From Ardenticatenales bacterium (GTDB lineage: Bacteria > Chloroflexota > Anaerolineae > Epilineales > Epilineaceae), in the NCBI GenBank assembly GCA_020853525.1, contig JADYYS010000044.1:34070-98069 (forward strand): 64,000 bases of DNA, read 5' to 3'. Shown here one piece after another: positions 28,810-37,786 of the stretch. The notes below the pieces were generated by a model. The model was given only the letters and a program-made list of their open reading frames with translations. It was not told the origin of the DNA and searched no databases. The position numbers and the translations under genes are program-made. Positions within the stretch are counted from its first letter, which is position 1. Each line of letters begins with the position of its first letter.

Positions 28810-31800
28810 ATGCCCAAGCGCAACGACCTCCGCACGATCCTCGTCATCGGCTCCGGCCCGATCGTCATCGGGCAGGCGTGCGAGTTCGACTACTCCGGGA
28901 CGCAGGCCTGCAAGGCGCTCAAGGGCGAGGGCTACCGGGTGATCCTCGTGAACTCGAACCCGGCGACGATCATGACGGACCCCGAGTTGGCCGATGCGAC
29001 GTACATCGAGCCGCTCAGCGTCGAGGCCGTCGAGAAGATCATCGACCGCGAGCGGCCGGACGCGATCCTGCCGACGGTCGGCGGTCAGACGGCGCTGAAC
29101 CTGACCGTCCAGCTGGCCGAGGCGGGTGTACTCGAGCGCTACGGCATCGAGCTGATCGGCGCCAAGCTCGAGAGCGTCCGCGTGGCGGAGAGCCGGGCGC
29201 TGTTCCACCAGGCGATGCTCGACGCCGGCCTGCCCGTCCCCGCCGGCCGCACCGTCGAGGCCGTCAGCGACGCTCTCTCGCTGGCCGAGGAGCTGGGCTA
29301 TCCCGTCCTCGTCCGCCCGTCCTTCACGCTCGGCGGCACGGGGGGCGGCATCGCCTACGACGCGCGCGAGCTGTCGGCGGCGGCGGCGCGGGGCCTGCGC
29401 GAGAGCCCCACGGGCCAGGTCCTCATCGAGCAGAGCGTCCTGGGGTGGAAGGAGTACGAGCTCGAGGTCATGCGTGACGGCGCCGGCAACTTCGTCGTCG
29501 TCTGCACGATCGAGAACATCGACGCGATGGGCGTCCACACCGGCGACTCGATCACCGTAGCCCCCGCGATGACGCTCACGGACCGCGAGTACCAGCGCCT
29601 GCGCGACATGGCGCGCAAGGTGATGGACGTCGTCGGGATCGAGACGGGCGGCGCCAACGTCCAGTTTGCCGTCGACCCGGCCACGGGCACGCCGCTGATC
29701 ATCGAGATGAACCCGCGTGTCAGCCGCAGCTCCGCCCTTGCCAGCAAGGCCACGGGCTTTCCGATCGCCAAGCTCGCCGCCTTGGTGGCCGTCGGCCACC
29801 GCCTGGACGAGATCCCCAACGACATCACGCGCGTCACGCCCGCCAGCTTCGAGCCGTCCCTGGACTACGTCGTCGTCAAGATCCCGCGCTTCGCGTTCGA
29901 GAAGTTCCCAGGCGTCGACCCGACGCTCGGCCCGCAGATGAAGAGCGTCGGCGAGGTGATGGCGATCGGCGACACGTTTGCGGCGGCGCTGAACAAGGCG
30001 CTGCGGGGGTTGGAGGTGGGGTGGGACGGATTGACGCCGCCGGATGCGTTGGGGGGCGCGACCGGGATGACCGTTCGTGATGTGTCCGCCGTCGCCGGTC
30101 ACGATGCCCGCGGTGTAGGGGCACGGCATGCCGTACCCCTACCAACGGATACCGCCAACGGCGCGCCGCCTATTCCATCGACCGCTTCCCATGCTCCGCC
30201 CCCCGTTACCGCACCCATCGACCTCACCGCCCTCCGCACCCCCCTCCCCAGCCGCCTCCGCGCCGTCGCCCGTGCCCTCGCCGCCGGCGCCGACCCCGCG
30301 GCCGTCGCGGCGGCCACCGGGTACGACCCGTGGTTCGTCGGCGAGCTGCAGGGGATGATCGCCGTCGAGCGGGACGTCGCGGCGCACACGCTCGACGCGC
30401 TGCCGGTGGACGTGCTGCGGGCGGCGAAGGCGGCGGGCGTGTCGGATGCGCGGGTCGCGCGGCTGTGCGCGCGGGACGGGCTGGCGCCGAGCGAGGACGA
30501 CGTGCGGACGTTGCGCAAGGCGCTCGGCGTCGTGCCTCGCTTCCGGCGGGTGGATACGTGCGCGGCCGAGTTCGAGGCGTTCACGCCCTACCTCTACAGC
30601 ATCTACCCGCCGAGCGACGGCCCGTGCGAGGCCGATCCGTCGGACGCCAAGAAGGTCATCGTCCTCGGCGGCGGGCCGAACCGGATCGGGCAGGGCATCG
30701 AGTTCGACTACTGCTGCGTCCACGCCGTGCGGGCGCTGTCCGATCTGGGCTACGAGACGATCATGGTGAACTGCAACCCGGAGACGGTGAGCACGGACTA
30801 CGATACCTCCGATCGGCTCTACTTCGAGCCGCTGACCGTCGAGGACGTCACCGCGATCTGCGATGTCGAGCGGCCGGACGGCGTGCTGGTGCAGTTCGGC
30901 GGCCAGACGCCGCTGAACCTGGCACGCCGTCTGGAGGCCGCGGGCATCCCGATCTGGGGGACGTCGCCCGAGACGATCGACCTGGCCGAGGACCGTGAGC
31001 GCTTCGGCGCGCTGCTCACGGCGCTCGACATCCCGCAGCCGGACCACGGCATGGCCCGCAGCCTCGACGAGGCGCGCGCCGTCGCCGAGCGCATCGGCTA
31101 CCCCGTGCTCGTCCGGCCGAGCTACGTGCTCGGCGGGCGCGGGATGGGGATCGTCTACGCGCCCGAGGATCTCGATCGCTTCCTCGGCGCGGCCGTCGCC
31201 GCGGCCGAGGGCCGGCCGATCCTCATCGACCAGTACATCGAGGACGCCTACGAGGTCGACGTCGACGCGCTGTGCGACGGCGAGCGGGTCGTCATCGGCG
31301 GTGTGATGCAGCACATCGAGGAGGCGGGCGTCCACTCGGGCGACAGCGCGATGGTCCTGCCGCCGTACCGCGTGAGCAGCTACCACCTGTCGGTCATCTC
31401 CGAGTACACCGAGCAGATCGGCCTGAAGCTCGGGGTCAAGGGACTGATGAACCTCCAGTTCGCCGTGAAGGACGATGTCGTCTACGTCCTCGAGGTGAAC
31501 CCGCGCTGCAGCCGGACCGTGCCGTTCATCGCCAAGGCCACCGGCGTGCCGCTGGCCCGCATCGCGGCCGAGATCGCGGCGGGCCGGACACTGGCGCAGA
31601 TCGGCCTCGTGGAGTCACCGACGGTCGACGGATTCTTCGTCAAGGAGGCCGTCCTGCCGTTCGACAAGCTGATCGGCGCCGCGGTCGAGCTCGGTCCCGA
31701 GATGCGCTCGACGGGCGAGGTGATGGGCCACGCCAGCCGCTTCGGCCACGCCTTCGCCAAGGCGTCCCAGGCCGCCGGGATGCCGCTGCCGACCGGCGGC

Positions 31801-32229
31801 ACGGTGCTGATCACGGTGAACGACGACGACAAGCCGGCCGCCGGCAAGATCGCCCGCGATCTCCACCGCGCCGGCTTCGACGTGATGGCCACCGCCGGCA
31901 CCGCCGATTGGCTCGAACGTCTCGGCCTGCCCGTGGAGCGCGTGAACAAGGTGAGCGAGGGATCGCCGCACGTCGCGGACGCCGTCGCCGCCGGCCGCGT
32001 GGCGATCGTCATCAGCACGCCGCTCGGCCCGACCGCCTTCGCCGACGGACAGGCGATCCGCCAGGCGGCGATCGCCCACAAGGTGCCGCTGCTGACCACA
32101 CTGTCCGCGGCGAGCGCGGCCGTCGCCGGGGTGCGCGCGCTGCAGGACCGCGACATCAGCGTGCGCGGGTTGCAGGAGCACTACCGGATCCAGGTGGGTC
32201 GGGCGGGGGCGGGGCGAAGGGCGTGGTAG
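28810..32229 (+). CDS. carB: Carbamoyl-phosphate synthase large subunit with repeat-derived insert
   Basis: The 1139-residue protein is complete. It makes carbamoyl phosphate from bicarbonate, CarA-derived ammonia and 2 ATP. The N-half has [20 protein letters not shown] and ATP-grasp [10 protein letters not shown]. The C-half starts [20 protein letters not shown] with ATP-grasp [10 protein letters not shown]. The C-terminal MGS-like allosteric domain (about 1010-1125) has [11 protein letters not shown] and ISTPLG. Between the halves, residues about 410-475 carry an insert containing [12 protein letters not shown], which is a translated GTAGGGGCAC palindrome at 30115-30142. The protein is therefore longer than the usual 1070-1080 residues. 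The stop is in GGTAGGGG. Confidence 0.95.
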   Translation: MPKRNDLRTILVIGSGPIVIGQACEFDYSGTQACKALKGEGYRVILVNSNPATIMTDPELADATYIEPLSVEAVEKIIDRERPDAILPTVGGQTALNLTVQLAEAGVLERYGIELIGAKLESVRVAESRALFHQAMLDAGLPVPAGRTVEAVSDALSLAEELGYPVLVRPSFTLGGTGGGIAYDARELSAAAARGLRESPTGQVLIEQSVLGWKEYELEVMRDGAGNFVVVCTIENIDAMGVHTGDSITVAPAMTLTDREYQRLRDMARKVMDVVGIETGGANVQFAVDPATGTPLIIEMNPRVSRSSALASKATGFPIAKLAALVAVGHRLDEIPNDITRVTPASFEPSLDYVVVKIPRFAFEKFPGVDPTLGPQMKSVGEVMAIGDTFAAALNKALRGLEVGWDGLTPPDALGGATGMTVRDVSAVAGHDARGVGARHAVPLPTDTANGAPPIPSTASHAPPPVTAPIDLTALRTPLPSRLRAVARALAAGADPAAVAAATGYDPWFVGELQGMIAVERDVAAHTLDALPVDVLRAAKAAGVSDARVARLCARDGLAPSEDDVRTLRKALGVVPRFRRVDTCAAEFEAFTPYLYSIYPPSDGPCEADPSDAKKVIVLGGGPNRIGQGIEFDYCCVHAVRALSDLGYETIMVNCNPETVSTDYDTSDRLYFEPLTVEDVTAICDVERPDGVLVQFGGQTPLNLARRLEAAGIPIWGTSPETIDLAEDRERFGALLTALDIPQPDHGMARSLDEARAVAERIGYPVLVRPSYVLGGRGMGIVYAPEDLDRFLGAAVAAAEGRPILIDQYIEDAYEVDVDALCDGERVVIGGVMQHIEEAGVHSGDSAMVLPPYRVSSYHLSVISEYTEQIGLKLGVKGLMNLQFAVKDDVVYVLEVNPRCSRTVPFIAKATGVPLARIAAEIAAGRTLAQIGLVESPTVDGFFVKEAVLPFDKLIGAAVELGPEMRSTGEVMGHASRFGHAFAKASQAAGMPLPTGGTVLITVNDDDKPAAGKIARDLHRAGFDVMATAGTADWLERLGLPVERVNKVSEGSPHVADAVAAGRVAIVISTPLGPTAFADGQAIRQAAIAHKVPLLTTLSAASAAVAGVRALQDRDISVRGLQEHYRIQVGRAGAGRRAW
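30115..30142. repeat. GTAGGGGCAC-type palindrome, copy 2, inside carB
   Basis: Arms GTAGGGGCACGGCA and TGCCGTACCCCTAC form a 28-bp palindrome with one mismatch. It shares core and right flank (CCCCTACCAACG) with the intergenic copy at 24072-24100. It is translated in frame as part of the CarB interdomain linker. Confidence 0.85.
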
Positions 32230-32251
32230 GGGATCGCCTGCAACCCCCACT

Positions 32252-32296
32252 GGTGCGCTGCGCGCACCGGTCTCCCCCACCGGAGGTGGAGGAGAC
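32252..32296. terminator. Two hairpins after carB
   Basis: GGTGCGC-TGC-GCGCACC (32252-32268) and a 12-bp stem GTCTCCCCCACC/GGTGGAGGAGAC with loop GGA and one mismatch (32270-32296). No T-run. Probably 3' end structures or a dispersed repeat. Confidence 0.4.
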
Positions 32297-32415
32297 ACGC
32301 TCTGTTGGGGGCGGACGTCGATGCCGGCGCTGCCCGTGGCTGCAGGATTCGAAAGTACGCGTCAACGCGGCGACCTCAATCCCAGCCGACGCGTTCCCGT
32401 CCGTCAAGGTAGCAT

Positions 32416-32462
32416 CCTTTCTCCATCTCCGATGGGGAAAGGTGGCAGCGCCGCAGGCGCTG
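32416..32462. repeat. Two adjacent hairpins before phosphodiesterase gene
   Basis: CCTTTCTCCATC-TCC-GATGGGGAAAGG (one mismatch) at 32416-32442 and CAGCGCC-GCA-GGCGCTG at 32446-32462. They sit 24-70 bases before the next start codon and could act as REP elements or as a 5' leader structure. Confidence 0.45.
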
Positions 32463-32485
32463 ACGGATAGGGGTTTGGTAGGCCG

Positions 32486-33802
32486 ATGACCCCCCTTGAC
32501 GACAGCGCCGCCCTCTCAGCACTCCTCGCCGAACGCCCCGGCACGCTCGGCGACCTGCTCGCCCCCGGCTTCATCGTCCCGCGCTACGACGGCCGGAGCG
32601 TCGCGAACGTGCCGGCGACGGTCGGGGCGCTGCTCGGGGCGCAGATCGGCGAGTTGGCGACGGTGCCGGAAGCGTTGTGGCATCCGCTGAGCGCGGGCGG
32701 GGTCGATCGCGTCGTGCTGCTCGTCGTCGACGCGTTGGGATATCGGCGGTTCGTGCGGGCGATCGAAGCCGGCGACGGAGACGACGACGGCGACCGGGCC
32801 TGGTTGGCCGCACAGGGCGCGACGCTCGCGCCGCTGACTGCCGTCTTCCCCAGCACGACGGCCGCGACGATCGCCACCCTCTGGACGGGGCGGACGCCGA
32901 TCAGCCACGGGATCGTCGGGTATCAGCTCTGGCTGCGCGAGGTCGGGTTGGTGGCGAACATGCTGCGGCTGCGCGGGGCGCACAAGCCGGCGGCGATCGT
33001 CGACCTGGTGCGCAGCGGGGCGCTTCAGCCGCGGAAGATGATCCCGGGGCGGGGCGTCGTCGAGCAGCTCCAGAAGCAGCAGCTGCGCTGCGTGCACCTG
33101 CTCGGGCTCGGGATCAAGGACAGCGGCCTCTCGACGATGCTCTTCCGCACGCCCGAGGCCGTGCGGGGCTACGCCAGCATCGGCGACAGCCTGACGGTGC
33201 TGCGGGACACGATGGAGAGCATGGCGCAGCAGCGCGGCCTGATCGCCGCCTACTGGGACGGCTTCGATCTCCTCCAGCACGAGCGCGGCCCGGACTCCGA
33301 GGCGTTCGACGACGAGTGGGCGATGCTCTTCGGCGCGCTGCGGCGCCGCGTCTTCGACCGCCTGACCACCGCCGCCCGCCTGCGCACCGTCGTCATCCTC
33401 ATCGCCGACCACGGCCAGACCCCCACGCCGCCCAACCTCACGATCCACCTCAGCGAGCACCCGCAGCTGGCCCAGACGCTGACGCTGCCGCTCTCCGGCG
33501 AGGCCCGCGCCCGCTACCTCCACGTCCGCAACGGCGCCCTGTCCGACGCCCGGGCTTACGCCCAGGAGCGCCTCGGCCACGCCTTCCAGGTGATCGACGC
33601 GGACGAGGCCCTCTCGGCCGGCCTCTGGGGCCACGAGCCCCCCCACCCCGAAGCCCGCCACCGCCTCGGCGACCTCGTCCTCCTGGCCCACGCCGGCCAC
33701 ACGCTCATGCCGGAGCCCGAGAACCAGCGCCCGATCGGACGTCACGGAAGCTTGACGGTGGACGAGGCGGTGGTACCGTGGTTGGCGTGGCGGTTGGGGT
33801 GA
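32486..33802 (+). CDS. Alkaline-phosphatase-superfamily phosphodiesterase
   Basis: The 438-residue cytoplasmic protein (no signal peptide) matches type I phosphodiesterase/nucleotide pyrophosphatase folds. Metal site residues are visible: VVLLVVDALG (Asp), the nucleophile Thr in FPSTTAATIATLWTG, GIVGYQLWLRE, the distal AYWDGFDLLQHERG (Asp and His) and VILIADHGQ (Asp-His). The final His is in a GRHGS-type context. The substrate is unknown; relatives cleave phosphodiester or sulfate bonds. The gene is monocistronic and converges with the HtrA-like gene. Confidence 0.85.
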   Translation: MTPLDDSAALSALLAERPGTLGDLLAPGFIVPRYDGRSVANVPATVGALLGAQIGELATVPEALWHPLSAGGVDRVVLLVVDALGYRRFVRAIEAGDGDDDGDRAWLAAQGATLAPLTAVFPSTTAATIATLWTGRTPISHGIVGYQLWLREVGLVANMLRLRGAHKPAAIVDLVRSGALQPRKMIPGRGVVEQLQKQQLRCVHLLGLGIKDSGLSTMLFRTPEAVRGYASIGDSLTVLRDTMESMAQQRGLIAAYWDGFDLLQHERGPDSEAFDDEWAMLFGALRRRVFDRLTTAARLRTVVILIADHGQTPTPPNLTIHLSEHPQLAQTLTLPLSGEARARYLHVRNGALSDARAYAQERLGHAFQVIDADEALSAGLWGHEPPHPEARHRLGDLVLLAHAGHTLMPEPENQRPIGRHGSLTVDEAVVPWLAWRLG

Positions 33803-33873
33803 GAGGCGACGGACAAGTCAGTCGGCCCGATCACGACAACGGTATCGAACCGCCGCGACCGCGACCAGAACGC

Positions 33874-33907
33874 AATCGGGGGATGGCCTTTCGGCCATCC
33901 CCCGATT
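33874..33907. terminator. 15-bp perfect hairpin between convergent genes
   Basis: AATCGGGGGATGGCC-TTTC-GGCCATCCCCCGATT lies between the convergent phosphodiesterase and HtrA-like genes. The stem is perfect. It lacks a long T-run but its position fits a bidirectional terminator. Confidence 0.6.
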
Positions 33908-33933
33908 GTCACTGTCGATTGGGTGAGGGGGGA

Positions 33934-33956
33934 GGGCGACGCATGCGTCGCCCCTA
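33934..33956. repeat. GTAGGGGCGACGC-type palindrome supplying a stop codon
   Basis: The 20-bp core GGGCGACGCA/TGCGTCGCCC at 33934-33953 is perfect. Read on the minus strand, the TAG of GTAGGGGCGACGC (33954-33956) is the stop of the HtrA-like protease. A truncated relative lies at 58661-58682. Confidence 0.75.
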
Positions 33957-35930
33957 CTCCAGGTTGCCGACCACCTGGAACGTGTCGATGATCGTGTCCA
34001 GTGCCTTCAGGTCGGCGTCGCTGACGACCTGGACGAGGACGAAGAGGGCGTAGCTCTTGTCCTCGGGCTGGGCGGCCACGGTCACGATGACGGCGTCCTC
34101 GTCGCCGCAGTTCTCGAACGTCTCGTAGACGCCCTTGTAATAGGGGTCCTCGTACGGCTCGCGGCCCTTGGACGTGCAGGCTTCGACGCCCATGTCGGGT
34201 TGGAGGGCGTTGAGGAGACCGTCGGCGTCATAGCGCTCGGCCAGGACCTTGGAGGCGCCGAAGAAGACGCCCGGCGTGCTGTAGCCGTTGATGAAGGCAT
34301 CGCGGTCGGCGGAGGCGGTGATCGATGCGCCGACGGTCTCGTCCTTGTACTGCCACGCCGAGCCGTCGATGTCGTCCCAATCGGACGGAATGCTCATCGC
34401 GATCACCTCGGAGTCGTCCTTGACGGTGCCATAGCCGTCGTAGTCGCTCGTGTCGTCGTTGCCCGTGGCCTCTTCGACCTGCGGCTCGAGCGCCTGGGCG
34501 AACGAGAACGACTCCTCGAGGCGGTTGCCGTTCAGCTGGCCTTCGTACGCCTTCTCGTCGGCGAACCGCAGCACCTCGACGCGCAGCTTGTCGTCCGACT
34601 CGTGGCCGCGCAGGACCTCGCAGTAGTCCTTCATCGTCCCGTCCGTGCCGAGCACGAGGCCCTCGAGGCGGGTGATGATGTCGCCGCCCTTGATCCCGAC
34701 CTCGTCCGCCGGCGAGCCCGACTTCACCGAGGCCACCCAGACGCCGGCGATGTTCTCCCCGTCCGTCACCGCCTGCCCGTTCACGCCGATCGAGTCGACG
34801 TCGTCGCCCTCGCGCAGCCGATCGATGATTGCGAGCGCCTCGTCCTCGGCGATCGCGAAGTGCTGGTTCGTGTCGTCGTTCGTGGCGTAGTTGACCCCGA
34901 CGACGCGGCCGTCCTCGTCGACGAGCGGGCCGCCGGAGCTGCCCGGGTTGATCTGCGCGTCGTGCTCGATGACGTGCGGCACCGATGCCCAGTCCGTGTC
35001 GCCGTTCGCGCTGGCCTTGGAGATGATGCCGCGCTTGAGCGTGAACTCCGGATCGCCGAGCGGGTAGCCCGCCGCGTAGACGTCCAGGCCGACCTTCGTG
35101 TCGCCCGTTCGCCACTCCAGGAACGGGTAGCCGTCGCCCTCGATGTCGATCACCGCCAGGTCGGAGCACTCCGAGACGCCGAGGACCTTGGCGCTCTTGC
35201 GCTCGTCGTCGCCGCCCACGTAGACCTCGATGATCGCGGCCCCCGTGACGACGTGGTTGTTCGTCACGGCGATGCCGGACTCGTCGATGATGAAGCCCGA
35301 GCCCGACCCGGCCGCGTTCAGCTGCTCGCCGACCTCGGGATCCACGAAGCTGCCCTTGGCGACGATCTGGATCGTGGCCGACTTCACGTCGTCGAGGTTG
35401 TCGACGGCATCACCGCTGCCCGAGGAAGACGTGTCATCCTCGTCGCTGTCCTCGTCGCTGTCCTTGTCCTCGTCGGCGTTCGAGTCCTCGTCTTCGTCGC
35501 TGTCCGACGACTCCTCGCCGTCCTCCGTCACCTCGAACTCGAGCGTCTTGACGACCTCGTCGTTCAACTCGACCTTGACCTCGTACTCGCCCAGCGGCCA
35601 GTCCTGGTCGTTCGTCAGCTTGAACGTCAGCTCGGCGCTGCCCGACTCCTTCTCGACCGACTCGATCTCCTCGTCCTTGTCGAGCCCCTCGGCATCCGTG
35701 GCGATCCAGGTGGCCGTGACCACCGTGTCGTCGGGCGCGTTGGCGAGCGTGCCGATCACGTAGAAGGTGTCGTCGGGCGCGTAGACGGTCGTTTCGTCAT
35801 CGCCGTCCTTGTCCTTCGACAATCGGAGATCCTTGAGGTTGGCAGTGCTGAAGCTGCCGCACGCCGTCGTGGCAAGCAGCAGCGCGATGGCGCTCAGCCT
35901 CGGCAGCACCGAGCAGGCAAACTTCGACAT
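33954..35930 (-). CDS. HtrA/DegP-like serine protease, lipoprotein with acidic linker and PDZ
   Basis: The 658-residue protein starts MSKFACSVLP with a GAGGAG upstream. The lipoprotein signal ends LLATTAC. A beta domain (about 35-145) is followed by an extreme Asp/Glu/Ser linker (about 148-180). The trypsin-like domain has an intact triad: His226 in TNNHVV, Asp257 in SDLAVID and Ser332 in NPGSSGGPL. A PDZ-like domain follows (about 390-470; SPADEVGIKGGDIITRLEG), then a C-terminal domain of about 160 residues that I do not recognise. It should be a membrane-anchored extracytoplasmic quality-control protease. The acidic linker suggests calcium binding or a salt-exposed location. Confidence 0.9.
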   Translation of the reverse strand: MSKFACSVLPRLSAIALLLATTACGSFSTANLKDLRLSKDKDGDDETTVYAPDDTFYVIGTLANAPDDTVVTATWIATDAEGLDKDEEIESVEKESGSAELTFKLTNDQDWPLGEYEVKVELNDEVVKTLEFEVTEDGEESSDSDEDEDSNADEDKDSDEDSDEDDTSSSGSGDAVDNLDDVKSATIQIVAKGSFVDPEVGEQLNAAGSGSGFIIDESGIAVTNNHVVTGAAIIEVYVGGDDERKSAKVLGVSECSDLAVIDIEGDGYPFLEWRTGDTKVGLDVYAAGYPLGDPEFTLKRGIISKASANGDTDWASVPHVIEHDAQINPGSSGGPLVDEDGRVVGVNYATNDDTNQHFAIAEDEALAIIDRLREGDDVDSIGVNGQAVTDGENIAGVWVASVKSGSPADEVGIKGGDIITRLEGLVLGTDGTMKDYCEVLRGHESDDKLRVEVLRFADEKAYEGQLNGNRLEESFSFAQALEPQVEEATGNDDTSDYDGYGTVKDDSEVIAMSIPSDWDDIDGSAWQYKDETVGASITASADRDAFINGYSTPGVFFGASKVLAERYDADGLLNALQPDMGVEACTSKGREPYEDPYYKGVYETFENCGDEDAVIVTVAAQPEDKSYALFVLVQVVSDADLKALDTIIDTFQVVGNLE

Positions 35931-36080
35931 GGGCGGGAACTCCTCTTGTGCCACACAGGCGTCAACGGGCTGCAGGCGCTGTCGCGCCCGCATGGATGGT
36001 TTGCGGCCCGCCGCTGATCGACGGCAGGTCGGCTGCGTTGTCTGCGTGGGGTCGGGCGAATGTTGCCACCGGCGGCGGGA

Positions 36081-36160
36081 CAAGGCAATCGGCGATGGGA
36101 CGCGGCAATCGGCGATGGACAAGCCAAACGCCGGCGGGACAAGCCAAACAGCGACGGGGC
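36081..36160. repeat. Short degenerate direct repeats upstream of O-antigen-ligase-like gene
   Basis: Within this stretch GCAATCGGCGATGG occurs twice and GACAAGCCAAAC twice, at spacings of about 24 and 22 bases. They form a small tandem array in the 267-base gap between divergent genes. Function is unknown; regulator binding sites are possible. Confidence 0.55.
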
Positions 36161-36197
36161 CCACCCGTGCAGCTTGCCCAGCGCCGCGCCCCGCTCC

Positions 36198-37625
36198 ATG
36201 CTATCGCCCATGATCACCGAAGAGCGCACCGTCATGCTCTGGGCGGGTGCGGCGGCGACAGTCCTCCTCACGGCGCTGGCCGTGTTCGTCCACCCGCTCG
36301 TCGCCGCCGCGCTGCTGGCGCTGGCCGTCGCCGCGCCGTTCGTGCTGCGCTCGGTCGATCTGGCGTTCGCCGCCGTCCTGGGCGTCATCACCCTGCTGCC
36401 GTTCGCCGCGATCCCGCTCGGCATCGGCTTCAACCCGACGTTCCTCGATCTGGCGATGGGCGTCCTCTACCTGATCTGGGCCGTCCGGCTGGCGACGCGC
36501 GAGCAGTCCACGGTCCGCATCCCGCCGCTCGGCACCGGCGCGGCCGGCTTCATCGGCCTGATGCTCGTCGCGTTCGTGGCCGGGCTGGCGCACGGGACGC
36601 CGAGCAAGAACCAGATCCGCACGTTCGGTGAGCTCGTACTCGGCGCCGGACTGTTCTTCATCATCGCCAACCTGATCTTCGACCGTGCCAGCCTGCGCCG
36701 GGTCTTCCTCGTGCTCGTCGCGCTCGGCACCGCCGCCGCGGCCATCGGGCTGGCGCTGTACGTGCTGCCCGACGGGCTCGAGATGCGCGTTCTCGGCCTG
36801 CTGCGTGCCGTCGACTACCCGACCGGCCCCGGCATTATCCGCTACATCAACGACGACCCGTCCCGGCTGCAGCGGGCGACGGGCACCGCCATCGACCCGA
36901 ACAGCTTCGGCGGCTTGCTCGCCGTGCTCGGCGCGCTGCTCGCGCCGCAGATCGTCAGCCGCCGCCCGATCGTGCCGCGCGCCCTCGCGCTGGCGATGGT
37001 CGGCGTGATGGGCGTCGCCGTCCTCGCCACCGTGTCCCGCGGCTCGATGCTGGCGCTGGGCGTCGGCTTGATCGTCGTCGGCCTGGCGCGCGACCGGCGG
37101 CTGTTGTTCGCCGCTCTCGTCGGCGGCGCGCTGCTCCTGGCCGTCGCCCGCTTCACACCCTGGACGAGCGCGTACGTGGCGAACCTCACGGACGGACTTC
37201 TCGCCCAGGACCGCTCCACGCAGATGCGCCTCGGCGAATACAAGGACGCGATCGAGCTGATCACGCGCTATCCGCTGCTCGGCGTCGGCTTCGGCGGGGT
37301 GCGGGACATCGACCTCTACCGCGGCGTGTCGAGCCTCTACCTGATCATCGCCGAGACGATGGGTCTGGTCGGCCTGGCGGCGTTCGTCCTGTTCATGGCC
37401 GCCGCCACGCTGCGCCTCCTCCTGGCGTGGTGGACGATGCCGCCCGACGGCCTGCGCGCCGTCGTCCTCGGCTGCATCGCGGCGCTCGCCGTGGCAGCCG
37501 TGGGCGGGATCTTCGACCACTACTTCTTCACATATCCGCACGCGTTCGCGCTGCTGTGGCTGATCCTGGGGCTTGGGATGGGGGCAGTGCGGTTGTCGGA
37601 GGGGGAAGAACGCACCGGCAGCTGA
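36198..37625 (+). CDS. O-antigen ligase/Wzy-family polytopic membrane protein
   Basis: About 475 residues and roughly a dozen membrane helices. The Wzy_C/O-antigen ligase signature is present: GTAIDPNSFGGLLAVLGAL, TVSRGSMLALGVGLIVVGLA and the periplasmic loop ending RYPLLGVGFGG. Such enzymes polymerise or ligate undecaprenyl-linked glycans at the outer face of the membrane. The start is uncertain: ATG at 36198 or 36210, neither with a Shine-Dalgarno. The last codons ERTGS and the stop TGA are provided by copy 2 of the 139-bp palindromic element, exactly as in clpB. Confidence 0.82.
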   Translation: MLSPMITEERTVMLWAGAAATVLLTALAVFVHPLVAAALLALAVAAPFVLRSVDLAFAAVLGVITLLPFAAIPLGIGFNPTFLDLAMGVLYLIWAVRLATREQSTVRIPPLGTGAAGFIGLMLVAFVAGLAHGTPSKNQIRTFGELVLGAGLFFIIANLIFDRASLRRVFLVLVALGTAAAAIGLALYVLPDGLEMRVLGLLRAVDYPTGPGIIRYINDDPSRLQRATGTAIDPNSFGGLLAVLGALLAPQIVSRRPIVPRALALAMVGVMGVAVLATVSRGSMLALGVGLIVVGLARDRRLLFAALVGGALLLAVARFTPWTSAYVANLTDGLLAQDRSTQMRLGEYKDAIELITRYPLLGVGFGGVRDIDLYRGVSSLYLIIAETMGLVGLAAFVLFMAAATLRLLLAWWTMPPDGLRAVVLGCIAALAVAAVGGIFDHYFFTYPHAFALLWLILGLGMGAVRLSEGEERTGS

Positions 37626-37753
37626 AGCTGGCCGGCTGGAGGCGTCCCTAAAGGGCCGCCAATGCGCCCGCCTTCGCGGGCGCCTGAATCTGGGTGCCCG
37701 CGAAGGCGGGCACCATGGCCGAAGGCCCCCAGCCGGCCAGCTTCAGCTGCCGG
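37615..37753. repeat. 139-bp palindromic element, copy 2
   Basis: Same length, the same 22-bp perfect terminal inverted repeats and the same orientation as 22051-22189, with a few internal substitutions. The shared block extends 7 bases upstream (GAACGCA). The stop codon of the O-antigen-ligase-like gene (37623-37625) lies in the left terminal repeat. Confidence 0.88.
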
Positions 37754-37786
37754 ACCTGGTTAATCAACCACCGTCAAGCCCCCCCG

